Counted from the first letter of the stretch, positions 35,997-44,519 are shown. The stretch is DNA of 64,000 nt from CAYONZ01 sp964405465 (GCA_964405465.1 CAYONZ010000002.1:62001-126000), one strand, 5' to 3'. Numbers and translations: made by a program. Notes: generated by a model not told the origin, from the letters alone.

Positions 35997-37052
35997 TTGT
36001 CGTCGTTTACATATTGGTTTCCGTTAGTTTTTAAATCCAGGTTTCTTTGGTTGCAGCAGAGGGCTCATTTAACCTCGTTGATCTTGATTCTGCTGGTTTT
36101 AAGTTCCATCTCTTGTGCCAGTGAATTGTCGGTCAATTTACGAGAACCTAATTCCCCGGCAGAATTGGAATCAGCGAAGATTCAAAACCAAAAAATAGCC
36201 CAAGCACAAATCGGTTCCCGCTCAACTTCCCAGTCAAGCAGCGGTTCAAAGGCTAACGACTCAAGTATTAACGACTCAAATGCTTACGACCAAGACAGCT
36301 CGCGATTCAAAACTTCAGCAGCCGCAGAGAGTTCACGAAGCCCAGAAAACCCGGAATACCCAGAAAAAAATGATAAGAAGCAATCCCCGATCTTTGCAAA
36401 AAAAGGTTGGCTTGTTTCTCCCACGATTTTTTATTCAGCGGCAAGACTCTTGAGGGGAGCAACAATTTGGCCTGAACCATCAGGAATGATTGTTCCCGGT
36501 CTAGCCTACGCGGATTGGTTTCGGCTTTCACAAGGCGGAGTGCAGGTTTACCAAAAACTGGAGTACTTCGAGTACGCCACCGGATTGAGTTACATCGACG
36601 ATGCTCAACCGATGTTTTCATTCACTAAACACAAGTCCGATTTTCGCAATGAACGCGATCCAACTTACGAGCTGGTCGCTGGTGCCAAGGCATTTTCAAA
36701 GTACAAACACGAAGTGTCGCTAAGTGTTCATCAAGATCTTAAAGTTCATCATGGTCAATATGTCATCATGGGAGTCAATTTTCCGCTGCTTCCTCTGACT
36801 TCACTTAACTTTTCATATGCAATGGCTGATGAGAGGCACAATCACTATATTTATGGTGAAGGTGCCGTAGGAGGGGCCGCACACTTTGATATTTCGGGTC
36901 GCCTCCTTTTGCCTTTTTTACCAGGCGGAGGAATTTTGATCTTGTCCTGGTTGCGCTCACAAATTCTTCAAGAACAAAATCGAATGGCGAGCTATGTTAA
37001 TGGTGAAAATCCAAACGGATCCTTTTCAGCCTTGGCCACTTGGACACTTTGA
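35997..37052 (+). CDS. MipA/OmpV-like outer-membrane protein (tentative)
   Basis: The TTG at 35997 is chosen for GGAGAG 6 nt upstream; TTG at 35991 is too close to that site. The ~351-residue product has a signal or lipoprotein-like N-terminus (LILILLVLSSISC). A Ser/Asn/Asp-rich linker with a 5-residue repeat follows. From residue ~140 it is a beta-rich domain: WLVSPTIFYSAARLL, MIVPGLAYADWFRL, TYELVAGAKAFSKYKHEVSLSVHQD and a final FSALATWTL. The strand pattern and aromatic C-terminus suit an outer-membrane barrel, and the order resembles the MipA/OmpV family. The family call is weak; outer-membrane location is more secure. Confidence 0.75.
   Translation: MSSFTYWFPLVFKSRFLWLQQRAHLTSLILILLVLSSISCASELSVNLREPNSPAELESAKIQNQKIAQAQIGSRSTSQSSSGSKANDSSINDSNAYDQDSSRFKTSAAAESSRSPENPEYPEKNDKKQSPIFAKKGWLVSPTIFYSAARLLRGATIWPEPSGMIVPGLAYADWFRLSQGGVQVYQKLEYFEYATGLSYIDDAQPMFSFTKHKSDFRNERDPTYELVAGAKAFSKYKHEVSLSVHQDLKVHHGQYVIMGVNFPLLPLTSLNFSYAMADERHNHYIYGEGAVGGAAHFDISGRLLLPFLPGGGILILSWLRSQILQEQNRMASYVNGENPNGSFSALATWTL
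36252..36296 (+). repeat. 15-bp in-frame repeat in the MipA-like gene
   Basis: Three units (GCTAACGACTCAAGT, ATTAACGACTCAAAT, GCTTACGACCAAGAC) encode a pentapeptide of the type (A/I)NDS(S/N) in the periplasmic linker. The third unit is degenerate. Confidence 0.7.
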
Positions 37053-37826
37053 GCTCGTCCAATATAACACTCTTCTAATTCATTTTGATCGCGATGATTT
37101 TGGATACCTAGTTCGGCCAGACTTTGTTGTCGTCTTTTTATGTCCACAATTTTTTTTGCAGGAGAATTCCCACTCCTATTTTTTGCTGCCTTTTTTCATT
37201 CCGAGTTCATAACAGTGTCTCTGGTACTTTGTGTGGTCGGTGCGTTCGCCTATCATTTACTTACCATGTACTCATAGGATTCTGACAATATGCCGGCCTG
37301 TTCAGGGTTTTGACTCTTGGCTGCCAAAATTGTTACTCCTCGCAGGTACCCTCAATAAATTGTTTAGATCTCTAACCAATAGTTTGGACATTAAAAGCAT
37401 TTTCTTAGGACTAGAGACGCTTCCTCTTAAATTTATCTTGTTTAGGGTTGAGCATAGGCTATACAAGAAATTTTGCGAGTTCATGTGCTAGTATCTGAGC
37501 TGGTACATAAGCTTGTACATGAGCTTGTATATAAACTATAGAGAAGAAGCATAGCCTAAAAGCGCGAAAGCAGATGACGCCCGAAACTCAAACTCGAAGA
37601 CCTTCGACTCTCACCTGGAGCACGTCCAGTCCATTCACTCGGTATGGTGCTTGCAGTCCCAATAAATTGACCCCTAAGTTTGAACGTCAATTCTAAGATT
37701 GTTTCAATATGAGACACAGCTAGTCTTTGAAGTCGGGAGATCGAATCTGAGCTCAAGATAGGTTATGGCAATTGTTCAAAGACAGGTGTTACTTTTTAAC
37801 TGGCGCTTCTTCAAAAGGAGAACTTA
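37053..37826. other. 774-bp non-coding region before the S1/P1 nuclease gene
   Basis: Short frames here (37231-37491 forward, 37556-37756 reverse) have no ribosome binding sites or motifs and were not called. The region contains a 12-bp tandem repeat at 37487-37534. It is AT-rich and probably regulatory, or the remains of lost genes. Confidence 0.5.
37487..37534 (+). repeat. Four-unit 12-bp tandem repeat
   Basis: Units GCTAGTATCTGA, GCTGGTACATAA, GCTTGTACATGA and GCTTGTATATAA follow each other without gaps. The common core GCTNGTAYATNA contains the half-palindrome GTAC. It lies ~290 bp before the nuclease gene and could be a protein-binding cluster. Confidence 0.75.
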
Positions 37827-39020
37827 ATGAAATCAGAAAAGGTTCAATCAATTTACTTCAGGAGCTGCTTCAAGAAAGATTCTTTTTTGACGATGGTTTT
37901 GATGATGGCCCTATTTTTTTCTGGTTCCTCGGCACATGCCTGGGGAGAGATGGGCCACCAACTGGTGGGGGCCATCGCTGAAGACACCATGAGCCCCGAG
38001 GCAAAAGCATTTGTTCGAGGTGTGATCGGCATCGAACCTCTCTATCTCTCAGCCGTGTGGGCCGATCAAGTCCGAGATGACGCTCGCTTTGGTACACGTG
38101 CCATTAAATCTTCGACACCCACCAATGAGTCTTCAGCAACAACTGCTGCCGAATCACCTGAAGAAGATTCTCACGCACACGAAGGTGATTCTTTAGGAAG
38201 TCAATTCGATTTTTCTCCGTTTCATTTTTGTGAAATTCCCGTGGGAATGACCTATCTGACTCGTCCGAAAGAAAGACAACCAAAACAAGATTGTTACTCT
38301 CTAATGAAAAATGCCGAGGAGATTTTGCTCAACGCTAAGAGCGCTCGTGAATCAAAGATGATTGCTCTTCGTTATCTGATTCATGTGGTCGGGGACATTC
38401 ACCAACCGTTTCACGTTGGCAACGGCTATGACCGCGGAGCCAATGCCTGCTTAATTCTCAATAAAAAAAGAACAGCAAAGCTGCATGCCTTCTGGGACAC
38501 CTCTGTGGTCGATCAAATTGCAAATTCCTATGCAGATCCCGCAACGAACAAACAAGCCCCTCGCTACATAAACAAATTCTTTGCCGAAATGAAGTTGCAC
38601 AACGCTGACTATTTCAAGCCCGCGGCAAAACTTCAATTTGAAAAACAGGACTATCTCGAGTGGCTCGAAGAAAGTGCTAAGTTGCGTGAAACTTTTTACC
38701 CGGATATTACAGGAGCCTTTGATGGTACACCAAAAGGTGAGGAGTACAAAAATCGGTCCTATTGCTCTTGGTACAATGATCAGAACAAAGACATAAATTC
38801 AGTTAAACCCATTGCGGAACTTGTGCCTGCGCCAATAGATTCGGCCTATATCGAACGATCACGTAAAACAGCCGAAGAGCAGATTCTAAAAGCCGGGGTT
38901 CGCTTGGGCGTGGTCCTCGATCGAATTGCGACAAAAACTCAAAAACAAAAAATCAGACGTGTAACGGACAAACAAGAATCTGAAATTCTTAAAGATCTAC
39001 AGCGAGCCATGTCCAATTGA
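37827..39020 (+). CDS. Exported S1/P1-type nuclease
   Basis: S1/P1 nucleases are zinc enzymes that degrade single-stranded nucleic acids. The ATG has AAGGAG ~6 nt upstream. The signal peptide is cut after SSAHA, making Trp39 the mature N-terminus; in this family that Trp coordinates the zinc cluster through its amino group. WGEMGHQLVGAIA, WADQVRDD, FHFCEIP, YLIHVVGDIHQPFHVGNGYDRGAN and LHAFWDTSVVD supply the His/Asp zinc ligands. An insert rich in Ser/Thr/Glu (residues ~95-130) separates the first blocks. The 397-residue length is on the long side. It probably scavenges nucleic acid outside the inner membrane. Confidence 0.93.
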   Translation: MKSEKVQSIYFRSCFKKDSFLTMVLMMALFFSGSSAHAWGEMGHQLVGAIAEDTMSPEAKAFVRGVIGIEPLYLSAVWADQVRDDARFGTRAIKSSTPTNESSATTAAESPEEDSHAHEGDSLGSQFDFSPFHFCEIPVGMTYLTRPKERQPKQDCYSLMKNAEEILLNAKSARESKMIALRYLIHVVGDIHQPFHVGNGYDRGANACLILNKKRTAKLHAFWDTSVVDQIANSYADPATNKQAPRYINKFFAEMKLHNADYFKPAAKLQFEKQDYLEWLEESAKLRETFYPDITGAFDGTPKGEEYKNRSYCSWYNDQNKDINSVKPIAELVPAPIDSAYIERSRKTAEEQILKAGVRLGVVLDRIATKTQKQKIRRVTDKQESEILKDLQRAMSN

Positions 39021-39092
39021 GAAAAGAAATAAAAACAGATTGATAGAAAATTTGAAAAAATTGATTAACCAAATGAGGTAAAAGGAGACCAA

Positions 39093-39419
39093 ATGATCAA
39101 GAAAACAAAAGTAATGACAAAACATGTTTTGTTTATGGTCTGTGCATCATTGATAGGTCAGTCTGCTTGGAGTTGTCCAAGTGGAATGACAAACATCATT
39201 TTGACAACTCAATTTGGAGATTGTTCAAACGATGAATTGAAACATGTTCATCGAATCCTAGAGGACGGGTTGGCCAAGCAATCACAACAAGCCGATGCTA
39301 ACTTCGATGAGTTCGTAGCAGTAAGACCAGGAGCTGTGGCTGCGATAGGAGCCATCAAATCAACAATGAGCATGGTCGAACAAGAGTGGAATTTGAGACG
39401 GTATCATTTAAAGAAATAG
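39093..39419 (+). CDS. Small exported protein of unknown function
   Basis: This 108-residue protein has AAAGGAG close upstream of the ATG. It carries a signal peptide (HVLFMVCASLIGQSAWS), after which the mature protein begins near CPSGMTN. Two Cys (CPSG and GDCSND) could pair in a disulfide. The rest is helical with no recognised domain. It lies 72 bp after the nuclease gene on the same strand and may be co-transcribed, so it could be an inhibitor or accessory factor; that is guesswork. Confidence 0.75.
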   Translation: MIKKTKVMTKHVLFMVCASLIGQSAWSCPSGMTNIILTTQFGDCSNDELKHVHRILEDGLAKQSQQADANFDEFVAVRPGAVAAIGAIKSTMSMVEQEWNLRRYHLKK

Positions 39420-39735
39420 ATCATCTCCCGACTCAGGATCTCCGGCTAACAGAGTCTTGGGAGAACCGCCGAAACAGCGTTACACGGAATATTCTGGGTG
39501 GCAAACTGTGCTCAGAGTAACGAGTCTTGTCGAGGTCGCACTAGTTAAATCAATACTGAATCTCATTAACCAGGAACTGTGGCTAAGAAAGAACAAAGAA
39601 ATGAAAGAGTCCTCTAGAGACTCTGAAAAAAATAGGGAGTGATCTGATCAAAAAAAGCTTTGATAAAAAAAGTAGCTTGAAAAATAAGATTCAAAGATTT
39701 CGATCACAGGTGATTTAAGTGATTGCTGTTGTCTG
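39420..39735. other. 316-bp convergent intergenic region
   Basis: No convincing gene: a 61-codon TTG frame (39457-39642) lacks a ribosome binding site. A small AGAGTC/GACTCT palindrome near 39610 is the only structure seen before the ychF terminator. Confidence 0.5.
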
Positions 39736-39765
39736 AAAAACTGCGACCGTGCAAACCACGGTCGC
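39736..39765 (-). terminator. Intrinsic terminator of the prs-rplY-pth-ychF cluster
   Basis: On the reverse strand GCGACCGTG pairs with CACGGTCGC over nine GC-rich base pairs with a 5-nt loop, and a T5 run follows two nucleotides later. It lies 7 bp after the ychF stop codon. This is a standard Rho-independent terminator. Confidence 0.9.
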
Positions 39766-39771
39766 TGGACT

Positions 39772-40872
39772 TTAAACGTTGAATCTAAAGAAGAGAACAT
39801 CACCGTCTTTTACGGTGTAATCCTTGCCCTCAAGGCGATAGCGTCCCGCCTCTTTAACCGCCGCTTCGCTTTTCAATTCAAACAAATCGGCACAGTTATA
39901 AGTTTCAGCCCGAATAAAACCTTTTTCAAAGTCAGTGTGTATCACACCTGCTGCCTGCGGGGCTTTGGTGCCTTTACGAATAGTCCAAGCACGCACCTCT
40001 TTTTCACCAGCGGTGAAGTAGGTTTGCAGATCCAATAGAGTATAGGCCTCCATGATCAATCGATTGAGACCAGGTTCTGTTGCTCCGAGCGATGATAAAA
40101 ACTCGGCCTGTTCTTCTTTTGGAAGAAGCGCAATTTCGGCCTCAAGGGCACTGCAAATAACCAAGTGCTTGTTATTTTCAGACGTTGCATGTTTTACGAC
40201 TTCATCGACCCAAGCATTTCCTCCAGCAGCAAAGTCAGTTTCGTTGACGTTGCATGCGTAAAGCACAGGCTTCATAGTCAATAAATGCAACTCTTTGGCG
40301 ATAGGAAGTTCAAACTCATCCAATGCAACTGAGCGTGCTGCCTTTCCAGCGCCTAGAGCATCCTGAAGTTTTTTGAGAGTATCGTATTCAAGTTTTATCT
40401 TTTTATCTGTTGTCGATCGAGCTTGTTTTTCAAGGCGTTGCGTTTTCTTCTCAACAGAATCCAAATCAGCTAAAAGTAATTCGGTGTTGATTACTTCAAT
40501 ATCTCGGGTGGGATTAACACTGCCAGAGACGTGAATAATATTTGGATCATCAAAACAACGAACCACGTGGACGATGGCATCTGTTTGGCGAATATGGCCT
40601 AGAAACTGATTGCCCAATCCCTCGCCTTTACTTGCTCCAGCAACCAATCCCGCAATATCAACAAATTCCATTGCCGTCGGGATTAAGCTTTTCGGTTTGA
40701 TCAACTCGCTAATCTTGCGCAAACGTTCATCCGGCACCTGAACGACTCCGACGTTAGGATCAATTGTACAAAACGGATAATTGGCAGCCTCTGCTTTTGC
40801 TGCAGTCAAAGCATTGAATAGGGTGCTCTTACCCACATTCGGAAGTCCAACAATTCCCACCTGAAGTCCCAT
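39772..40872 (-). CDS. ychF: Ribosome-binding ATPase YchF
   Basis: YchF is a conserved P-loop protein of the Obg family that hydrolyses ATP rather than GTP and associates with ribosomes. The 366-residue length is usual. Walker A is GIVGLPNVGKSTLFNALT at the N-terminus and G3 is VDIAGLVAGASKGEGLGN. The ATP-specifying NVNE replaces NKxD (LYACNVNETDF). A coiled coil (VEKKTQRLEKQARSTTDKK) follows. The C-terminal TGS domain (LQTYFTAGEKEVRAWTIRKG) ends FFRFNV. It is the last gene of the prs-rplY-pth-ychF cluster and has its own terminator. Confidence 0.97.
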   Translation of the reverse strand: MGLQVGIVGLPNVGKSTLFNALTAAKAEAANYPFCTIDPNVGVVQVPDERLRKISELIKPKSLIPTAMEFVDIAGLVAGASKGEGLGNQFLGHIRQTDAIVHVVRCFDDPNIIHVSGSVNPTRDIEVINTELLLADLDSVEKKTQRLEKQARSTTDKKIKLEYDTLKKLQDALGAGKAARSVALDEFELPIAKELHLLTMKPVLYACNVNETDFAAGGNAWVDEVVKHATSENNKHLVICSALEAEIALLPKEEQAEFLSSLGATEPGLNRLIMEAYTLLDLQTYFTAGEKEVRAWTIRKGTKAPQAAGVIHTDFEKGFIRAETYNCADLFELKSEAAVKEAGRYRLEGKDYTVKDGDVLFFRFNV

Positions 40873-40947
40873 AGAACACCTCTTAAAAATTATGTCTGAT
40901 CAAAAAATATTTTTAAACACCTTAGCATATTTTTGGAAATCAGAGGT

Positions 40948-41520
40948 CTATAAATAGTGACGATTATATTTTGTAGCAGCCTTGTCATAGCCTTCAAAGA
41001 GTAGAGTCTCAAGACCATCACAGGCCACATTGAGATAGGGGCCGAGCTGTGTTTCCTCATCCTTTGAAAAGTTTTGCAATACGTAATCTGCAACTTCCAT
41101 TTTTGGATGAGGAGGTCGACCAACTCCTAACTTGATTCGATAATAGTCCATTGAGCCCATCTGTTCATTGATACTCTTAAGGCCATTGTGGCCGCCAGCT
41201 CCGCGGTTTTTTTGGATTTTAATAGACCCAAAATCTTGATCTATATCGTCGTGAATGACGATGAGGTTTTTGAGTTCTATTTTATAAAAATCCATAAGTG
41301 CGCGAACAGGCTCACCCGAGAGATTCATAAAGGTCTGAGGCTTTACACAGATAATTTCCTCAGTTTTAAATTTGAACTTACAGACGAGTGCTTTTTTTTC
41401 TTCTTTCCAAGGCAGGTCTCCGCAGCTTTTTAAGAAAATATCTAAGGCCATAAAGCCAATATTATGGCGAGTGAAAACATATTTCCTTCCAGGATTTCCA
41501 AGTCCAACAACGATCCACAT
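40948..41520 (-). CDS. pth: Peptidyl-tRNA hydrolase
   Basis: Pth frees tRNA from peptidyl-tRNAs that drop off ribosomes. The 190-residue protein has the usual length and its catalytic set: VGLGNPGRKYVFTRHNIGF with His19, TFMNLSGEPV with Asn66, and VIHDDID with Asp91. GAGGHNGLKSI contacts the tRNA. AAGGAAAT lies upstream of the ATG. A strong terminator separates it from rplY, so expression depends on readthrough or an internal promoter. It lies between rplY and ychF, the order common in Deltaproteobacteria-like genomes. Confidence 0.97.
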   Translation of the reverse strand: MWIVVGLGNPGRKYVFTRHNIGFMALDIFLKSCGDLPWKEEKKALVCKFKFKTEEIICVKPQTFMNLSGEPVRALMDFYKIELKNLIVIHDDIDQDFGSIKIQKNRGAGGHNGLKSINEQMGSMDYYRIKLGVGRPPHPKMEVADYVLQNFSKDEETQLGPYLNVACDGLETLLFEGYDKAATKYNRHYL

Positions 41521-41535
41521 ATAATTTCCTTAGGC

Positions 41536-41563
41536 AAAAAAAAAGCCAACCCTAAGGTTGGCT
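41536..41563 (-). terminator. Intrinsic terminator after rplY
   Basis: On the reverse strand AGCCAACC and GGTTGGCT form an 8-bp stem with a 4-nt loop, followed by a T-rich run. It lies ~25 bp after the rplY stop and just before the pth ribosome binding site, so it attenuates transcription into pth. Confidence 0.9.
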
Positions 41564-41587
41564 TTGAAAATCGATTTCAATGAGCTA

Positions 41588-42274
41588 CTACTTTTTAGCA
41601 TCTTTCTTTGGTGCAGCGGCAGCTGCAGGAGCAGCTTTCGCGCCAGCTGCAGGTGCAGCAGCAGCTGCAGGGGCAGCGGTCGCAGCAGCAGCTGCTGCAG
41701 GAGTTTCATCGCCAAGAACTGCAACTGTTGCCACTGTAAAGTGACCGAGAGTTACAATTTTTACACCAGCAGGGGTTTGTAGATCCGAAACGTGGAAGGC
41801 GTCACCAACACCAAGATTGGTCACATCACAAACGATAAATTCAGGGATATCGTTTGGAAGACACTCGATCTCAACGTCGCGCATCTGAATCTGAACCATA
41901 CCGCCATCAGCTGTACCGATTGCTTTACCTTCAAACTTGATTGTGACATTTACGCGAATTGCCGCCGTCATATCAACGGCATAGAAGTCGACATGAAGTG
42001 GTCGGTTTGAAACAGGGTGAACCTGAATTTTCTTAAGAAGAACTGCTTGGTTATTTAGTTTTCCATTCTCAGATTTTAGATTGAAAATAGTCGACTCAAA
42101 TTTAGAGGACACATATTTCTTGATCAATTTCTCTTCGATCAAAAGATTCATGTTCTCCATTTTTGGTCCGTAAATAACAGCTGGAACTTGCTCTTTCATG
42201 CGATAACCGCGAGAAAAATGTTTGCCCGAAGTTCGGATCGCTACTGGTAGTTCTACTTTTTCACTTGTCTTCAT
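41588..42274 (-). CDS. rplY: Ribosomal protein L25/CTC with Ala-rich tail
   Basis: L25 (bL25) binds 5S rRNA in the large subunit. This 228-residue CTC-type form has the N-terminal RNA-binding domain (VELPVAIRTSGKHFSRGYRMKEQVPAVIYG) and the second beta domain (HVDFYAVDMTAAIRVNVTIKFEGKAIG, VGDAFHVSDLQTPAGVKI). The last ~40 residues are an Ala/Pro/Lys tail coded by GCA/GCT/GCC-type repeats, a common but variable feature. It starts 8 bp after prs, so the two are co-transcribed. A strong terminator follows the gene. Confidence 0.97.
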   Translation of the reverse strand: MKTSEKVELPVAIRTSGKHFSRGYRMKEQVPAVIYGPKMENMNLLIEEKLIKKYVSSKFESTIFNLKSENGKLNNQAVLLKKIQVHPVSNRPLHVDFYAVDMTAAIRVNVTIKFEGKAIGTADGGMVQIQMRDVEIECLPNDIPEFIVCDVTNLGVGDAFHVSDLQTPAGVKIVTLGHFTVATVAVLGDETPAAAAAATAAPAAAAAPAAGAKAAPAAAAAPKKDAKK

Positions 42275-42282
42275 TTTTTACC

Positions 42283-43227
42283 TCAATCAAATAATGAACT
42301 TACAGAAGCGTTACCATAAATTCGCCGAATTGCTTCAGCTACCAATGGGGCCACTGTGGTCGTTTCAAATTTATTACTACTCTGAGCAGCCGCGCTGAGA
42401 GGAATAGTGTCAGTCACAATGACCTGTTCTATTCTGGACTCAGTGATCCGACTGATGGCAGGGCCAGACAGTAACGGATGGGTTGCGACAGCGAACACTC
42501 TTTTTGCACCATTTTGGAGTAAACTGTCAACAGCTTGCGTAAGAGTTCCCGCTGTGTCGATCATATCGTCAACAATAATTGCCGTTTTATCTCTGACATC
42601 GCCAATTAAATGCAGTGCTTTGGCTTCATTTGGACCGGTGCGTCTCTTGTCAATGATAGCGATTGGGCACTCGATGCGTTTGGCGAAGGCTCGGGTTCGT
42701 TCCACGCCTCCAGCATCAGGGCTAACCGCAACAAATTGATCACCAAATCCGTGTCTTTCCCGAAATGATCGGGCAAGCGTAGGGATAGTAAAAAGATGAT
42801 CCACAGGAACATTAAAGAAGCCTTGAATTTGGGCAGCGTGCAGATCAACACAAACCACTCTGGTCGCGCCGGCAACAGTTAGTAGGTCAGCCATGCACTT
42901 TGAAGAAATAGGCGCCCTTGGAGCGACCTTTCTGTCTTGTCTTGCGTAACCGTAGTAGGGAAGCACTGCTGTCACAGATTTTGCTGAAGCACGCTTTAAA
43001 GCGTCGAGCACAATGAATAGCTCCATGTAGTTTTCATTGACTGGGGGACAAGTGCTCTGAATAACGAAAACGCTATCGCCCCGAACACTTTCGTTGATTT
43101 CAACTTGGATTTCGCCGTCGGCAAAACGGTTGACTTTACAGCTTCCAAGCTCAACACCAGCGGATTTGGCTACGCGCTCGGCAAACTCACGATTTGAATT
43201 TCCGGAAAATATCTTAAGTCCTTGCAT
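42283..43227 (-). CDS. prs: Ribose-phosphate pyrophosphokinase
   Basis: Prs makes PRPP from ribose 5-phosphate and ATP for purine, pyrimidine, His and Trp synthesis. The 314-residue length is normal. IFSGNSNREFAERVAK opens the protein. PPVNENYMELFIVLDALKRASAKSVTAVLPYYGYARQDRK is the subunit and ATP region. DLHAAQIQGFF holds the flexible-loop His. AIIVDDMIDTAGTL is the PRPP-binding loop. It is the first gene of the prs-rplY-pth-ychF cluster and shares an upstream region with the divergent STAS gene. Confidence 0.97.
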   Translation of the reverse strand: MQGLKIFSGNSNREFAERVAKSAGVELGSCKVNRFADGEIQVEINESVRGDSVFVIQSTCPPVNENYMELFIVLDALKRASAKSVTAVLPYYGYARQDRKVAPRAPISSKCMADLLTVAGATRVVCVDLHAAQIQGFFNVPVDHLFTIPTLARSFRERHGFGDQFVAVSPDAGGVERTRAFAKRIECPIAIIDKRRTGPNEAKALHLIGDVRDKTAIIVDDMIDTAGTLTQAVDSLLQNGAKRVFAVATHPLLSGPAISRITESRIEQVIVTDTIPLSAAAQSSNKFETTTVAPLVAEAIRRIYGNASVSSLFD

Positions 43228-43398
43228 CGATTCAATTTTTTAGCAGCGATAGATCGGCTTGTCTATGGCCAAAACCTAGAGTTATTCATATTTTTTTAGG
43301 GGACTTTTCAGTGCCGGTAGAGGTTTAGGAAATGACCTGGTTTGTGTTGAACTTTGTCGGGTTTTTTAGCGCTTTGTAACTCGGCGTTGACAAGAAAG

Positions 43399-43428
43399 TT
43401 GACAAGAAAAAGCCTAGGATTCGATAAT
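43399..43428 (+). promoter_or_regulatory. Sigma-70-like promoter of the STAS gene with duplicated -35 box
   Basis: TTGACA (43399-43404), an 18-nt spacer and GATAAT (43423-43428) fit a housekeeping promoter. The 12-bp GTTGACAAGAAA is duplicated in tandem (43386-43409), giving a second TTGACA 12 bp upstream. The -10 ends only 6 nt before the ATG, so the transcript would have almost no leader. Confidence 0.6.
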
Positions 43429-43434
43429 CGAGAA

Positions 43435-43818
43435 ATGTTGAAAACCGTTGATTATTCGAATTTTGAGTGGATTTTAGTTGTGGCCAAGTCACGCGTCGAC
43501 TCGTTTTCGAATGGAATTCTTGAAGCTCGAATTGCCAAGCTTATTGAAGAGGGTGCGCAGTTTATTGCGATTGACTTGCGTACCACTCGTTTTTTGAGTT
43601 TGGCGGCGATTCGCTACCTGGTTACAATTGGTCATCAGTTGGCTGAGCGTGGTGGTTACCTTGGGCTTGTAGGGCCTAGTGATAAAACAAAAAGACACTT
43701 TGAAATATATGGGCAAATTGATCACATGATTTTGATTCCTCCGGTCCACCAAATGAAGGTGAGCCGGGAGGTGGATTTGGTCGCGGACCGCGAATCAAGT
43801 GATGGAGTTTCTCTCTAG
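43435..43818 (+). CDS. STAS-domain anti-sigma-factor-antagonist-like protein
   Basis: This 127-residue protein is essentially one STAS domain: VDSFSNGILEARIAKLIEEGAQFIAIDLRTTRFLSLAAIRYLVTIGHQLAERGGYLGLVGPSDKTKRHFEIYG. In canonical antagonists a serine is phosphorylated in DxSGLGS; here the loop reads RFLSLAAIR with Ser at that position, so phospho-control is possible but degenerate. Such proteins pair with HPK-like anti-sigma factors, none of which lies nearby. The ATG sits right after the -10 box (GAGA as a weak ribosome binding site). The C-terminus ends with a charged tail. Confidence 0.88.
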   Translation: MLKTVDYSNFEWILVVAKSRVDSFSNGILEARIAKLIEEGAQFIAIDLRTTRFLSLAAIRYLVTIGHQLAERGGYLGLVGPSDKTKRHFEIYGQIDHMILIPPVHQMKVSREVDLVADRESSDGVSL

Positions 43819-43879
43819 ATTTTTTTAAGACCGTTTTTGCTCATCTCTGGTTTTGGGAGTTTATTGCGCGGTCGTGTGC

Positions 43880-43895
43880 CGGGGCGTAGGCCCCG
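43880..43895. terminator. GC hairpin between convergent STAS and rdgB genes
   Basis: CGGGGC and GCCCCG form a 6-bp GC stem with a GTAG loop between the two stop codons. No T run follows, so it is at best a weak terminator. Confidence 0.4.
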
Positions 43896-43907
43896 ATGCT
43901 CCATCCT

Positions 43908-44507
43908 CTATTTTGAAAATTCTTCGCCAAATTTTTCAAGCAGGGCTTGCATGGCTCTTCCTCGGTGGGAAATTTTGTTTTTGGGGCCAGCACCGAGTTC
44001 GGCCAGGGTTTGTTTTTCTCCCTCTGGAATAAAGACGGGATCATATCCGAAACCGAGATTTCCAGCAGCTTTGGTTGCGATGGTGCCCTTCAGAACACCT
44101 TCAAAAATAAACTCTTCGCCTTTTGGAGAAATAAGCACGAGAACACAGCGAAATTGAGCATTCCGATTCGCCATTGGGCGAATATGCATCATTTTTAAAA
44201 GCTTGGCCATGTTTTCGCTGTCTGAGGCATGTGGCCCAGCATATCTGGCGGAGTGTATACCAGGTAGGTTGCCGAGGCCTTCCACTTCGAGACCGGAGTC
44301 ATCGGCGATGACCCAGTCCTGATGACGGACACCATGAAGCGTTTTGGCCTTGATACGGGCATTGGCAAGAAAACTATCGCCATTTTCTGGTTTTGCGGTG
44401 AACGCCGTGAGTTCACTTTGTGAACGCACTGTAACTGGGAACTTGGCGAGAAACTGTTTGAATTCGCCCAATTTTCCTTTGTTGTCTGTGGCAATCCAAA
44501 TATCCAT
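43908..44507 (-). CDS. rdgB: XTP/dITP pyrophosphatase (RdgB/HAM1)
   Basis: RdgB hydrolyses XTP, ITP and dITP to monophosphates and keeps damaged purines out of nucleic acids. The 199-residue protein has the family blocks WIATDNKGKLGEFKQFL (N-terminal substrate loop), DDSGLEVEGLGNLPGIHSARYAG (catalytic Asp and metal site) and GNLGFGYDPVF and RGRAMQALLEKF near the C-terminus. Its ATG lies 12 bp after the rph stop, the classic rph-rdgB pairing seen in many bacteria. Confidence 0.96.
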   Translation of the reverse strand: MDIWIATDNKGKLGEFKQFLAKFPVTVRSQSELTAFTAKPENGDSFLANARIKAKTLHGVRHQDWVIADDSGLEVEGLGNLPGIHSARYAGPHASDSENMAKLLKMMHIRPMANRNAQFRCVLVLISPKGEEFIFEGVLKGTIATKAAGNLGFGYDPVFIPEGEKQTLAELGAGPKNKISHRGRAMQALLEKFGEEFSK

Positions 44508-44519
44508 TTTTAGCCTCGC

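Noticed and set aside
39457..39642. 61-codon TTG frame after the 108-residue gene
   Set aside because: No ribosome binding site and no recognisable motif.
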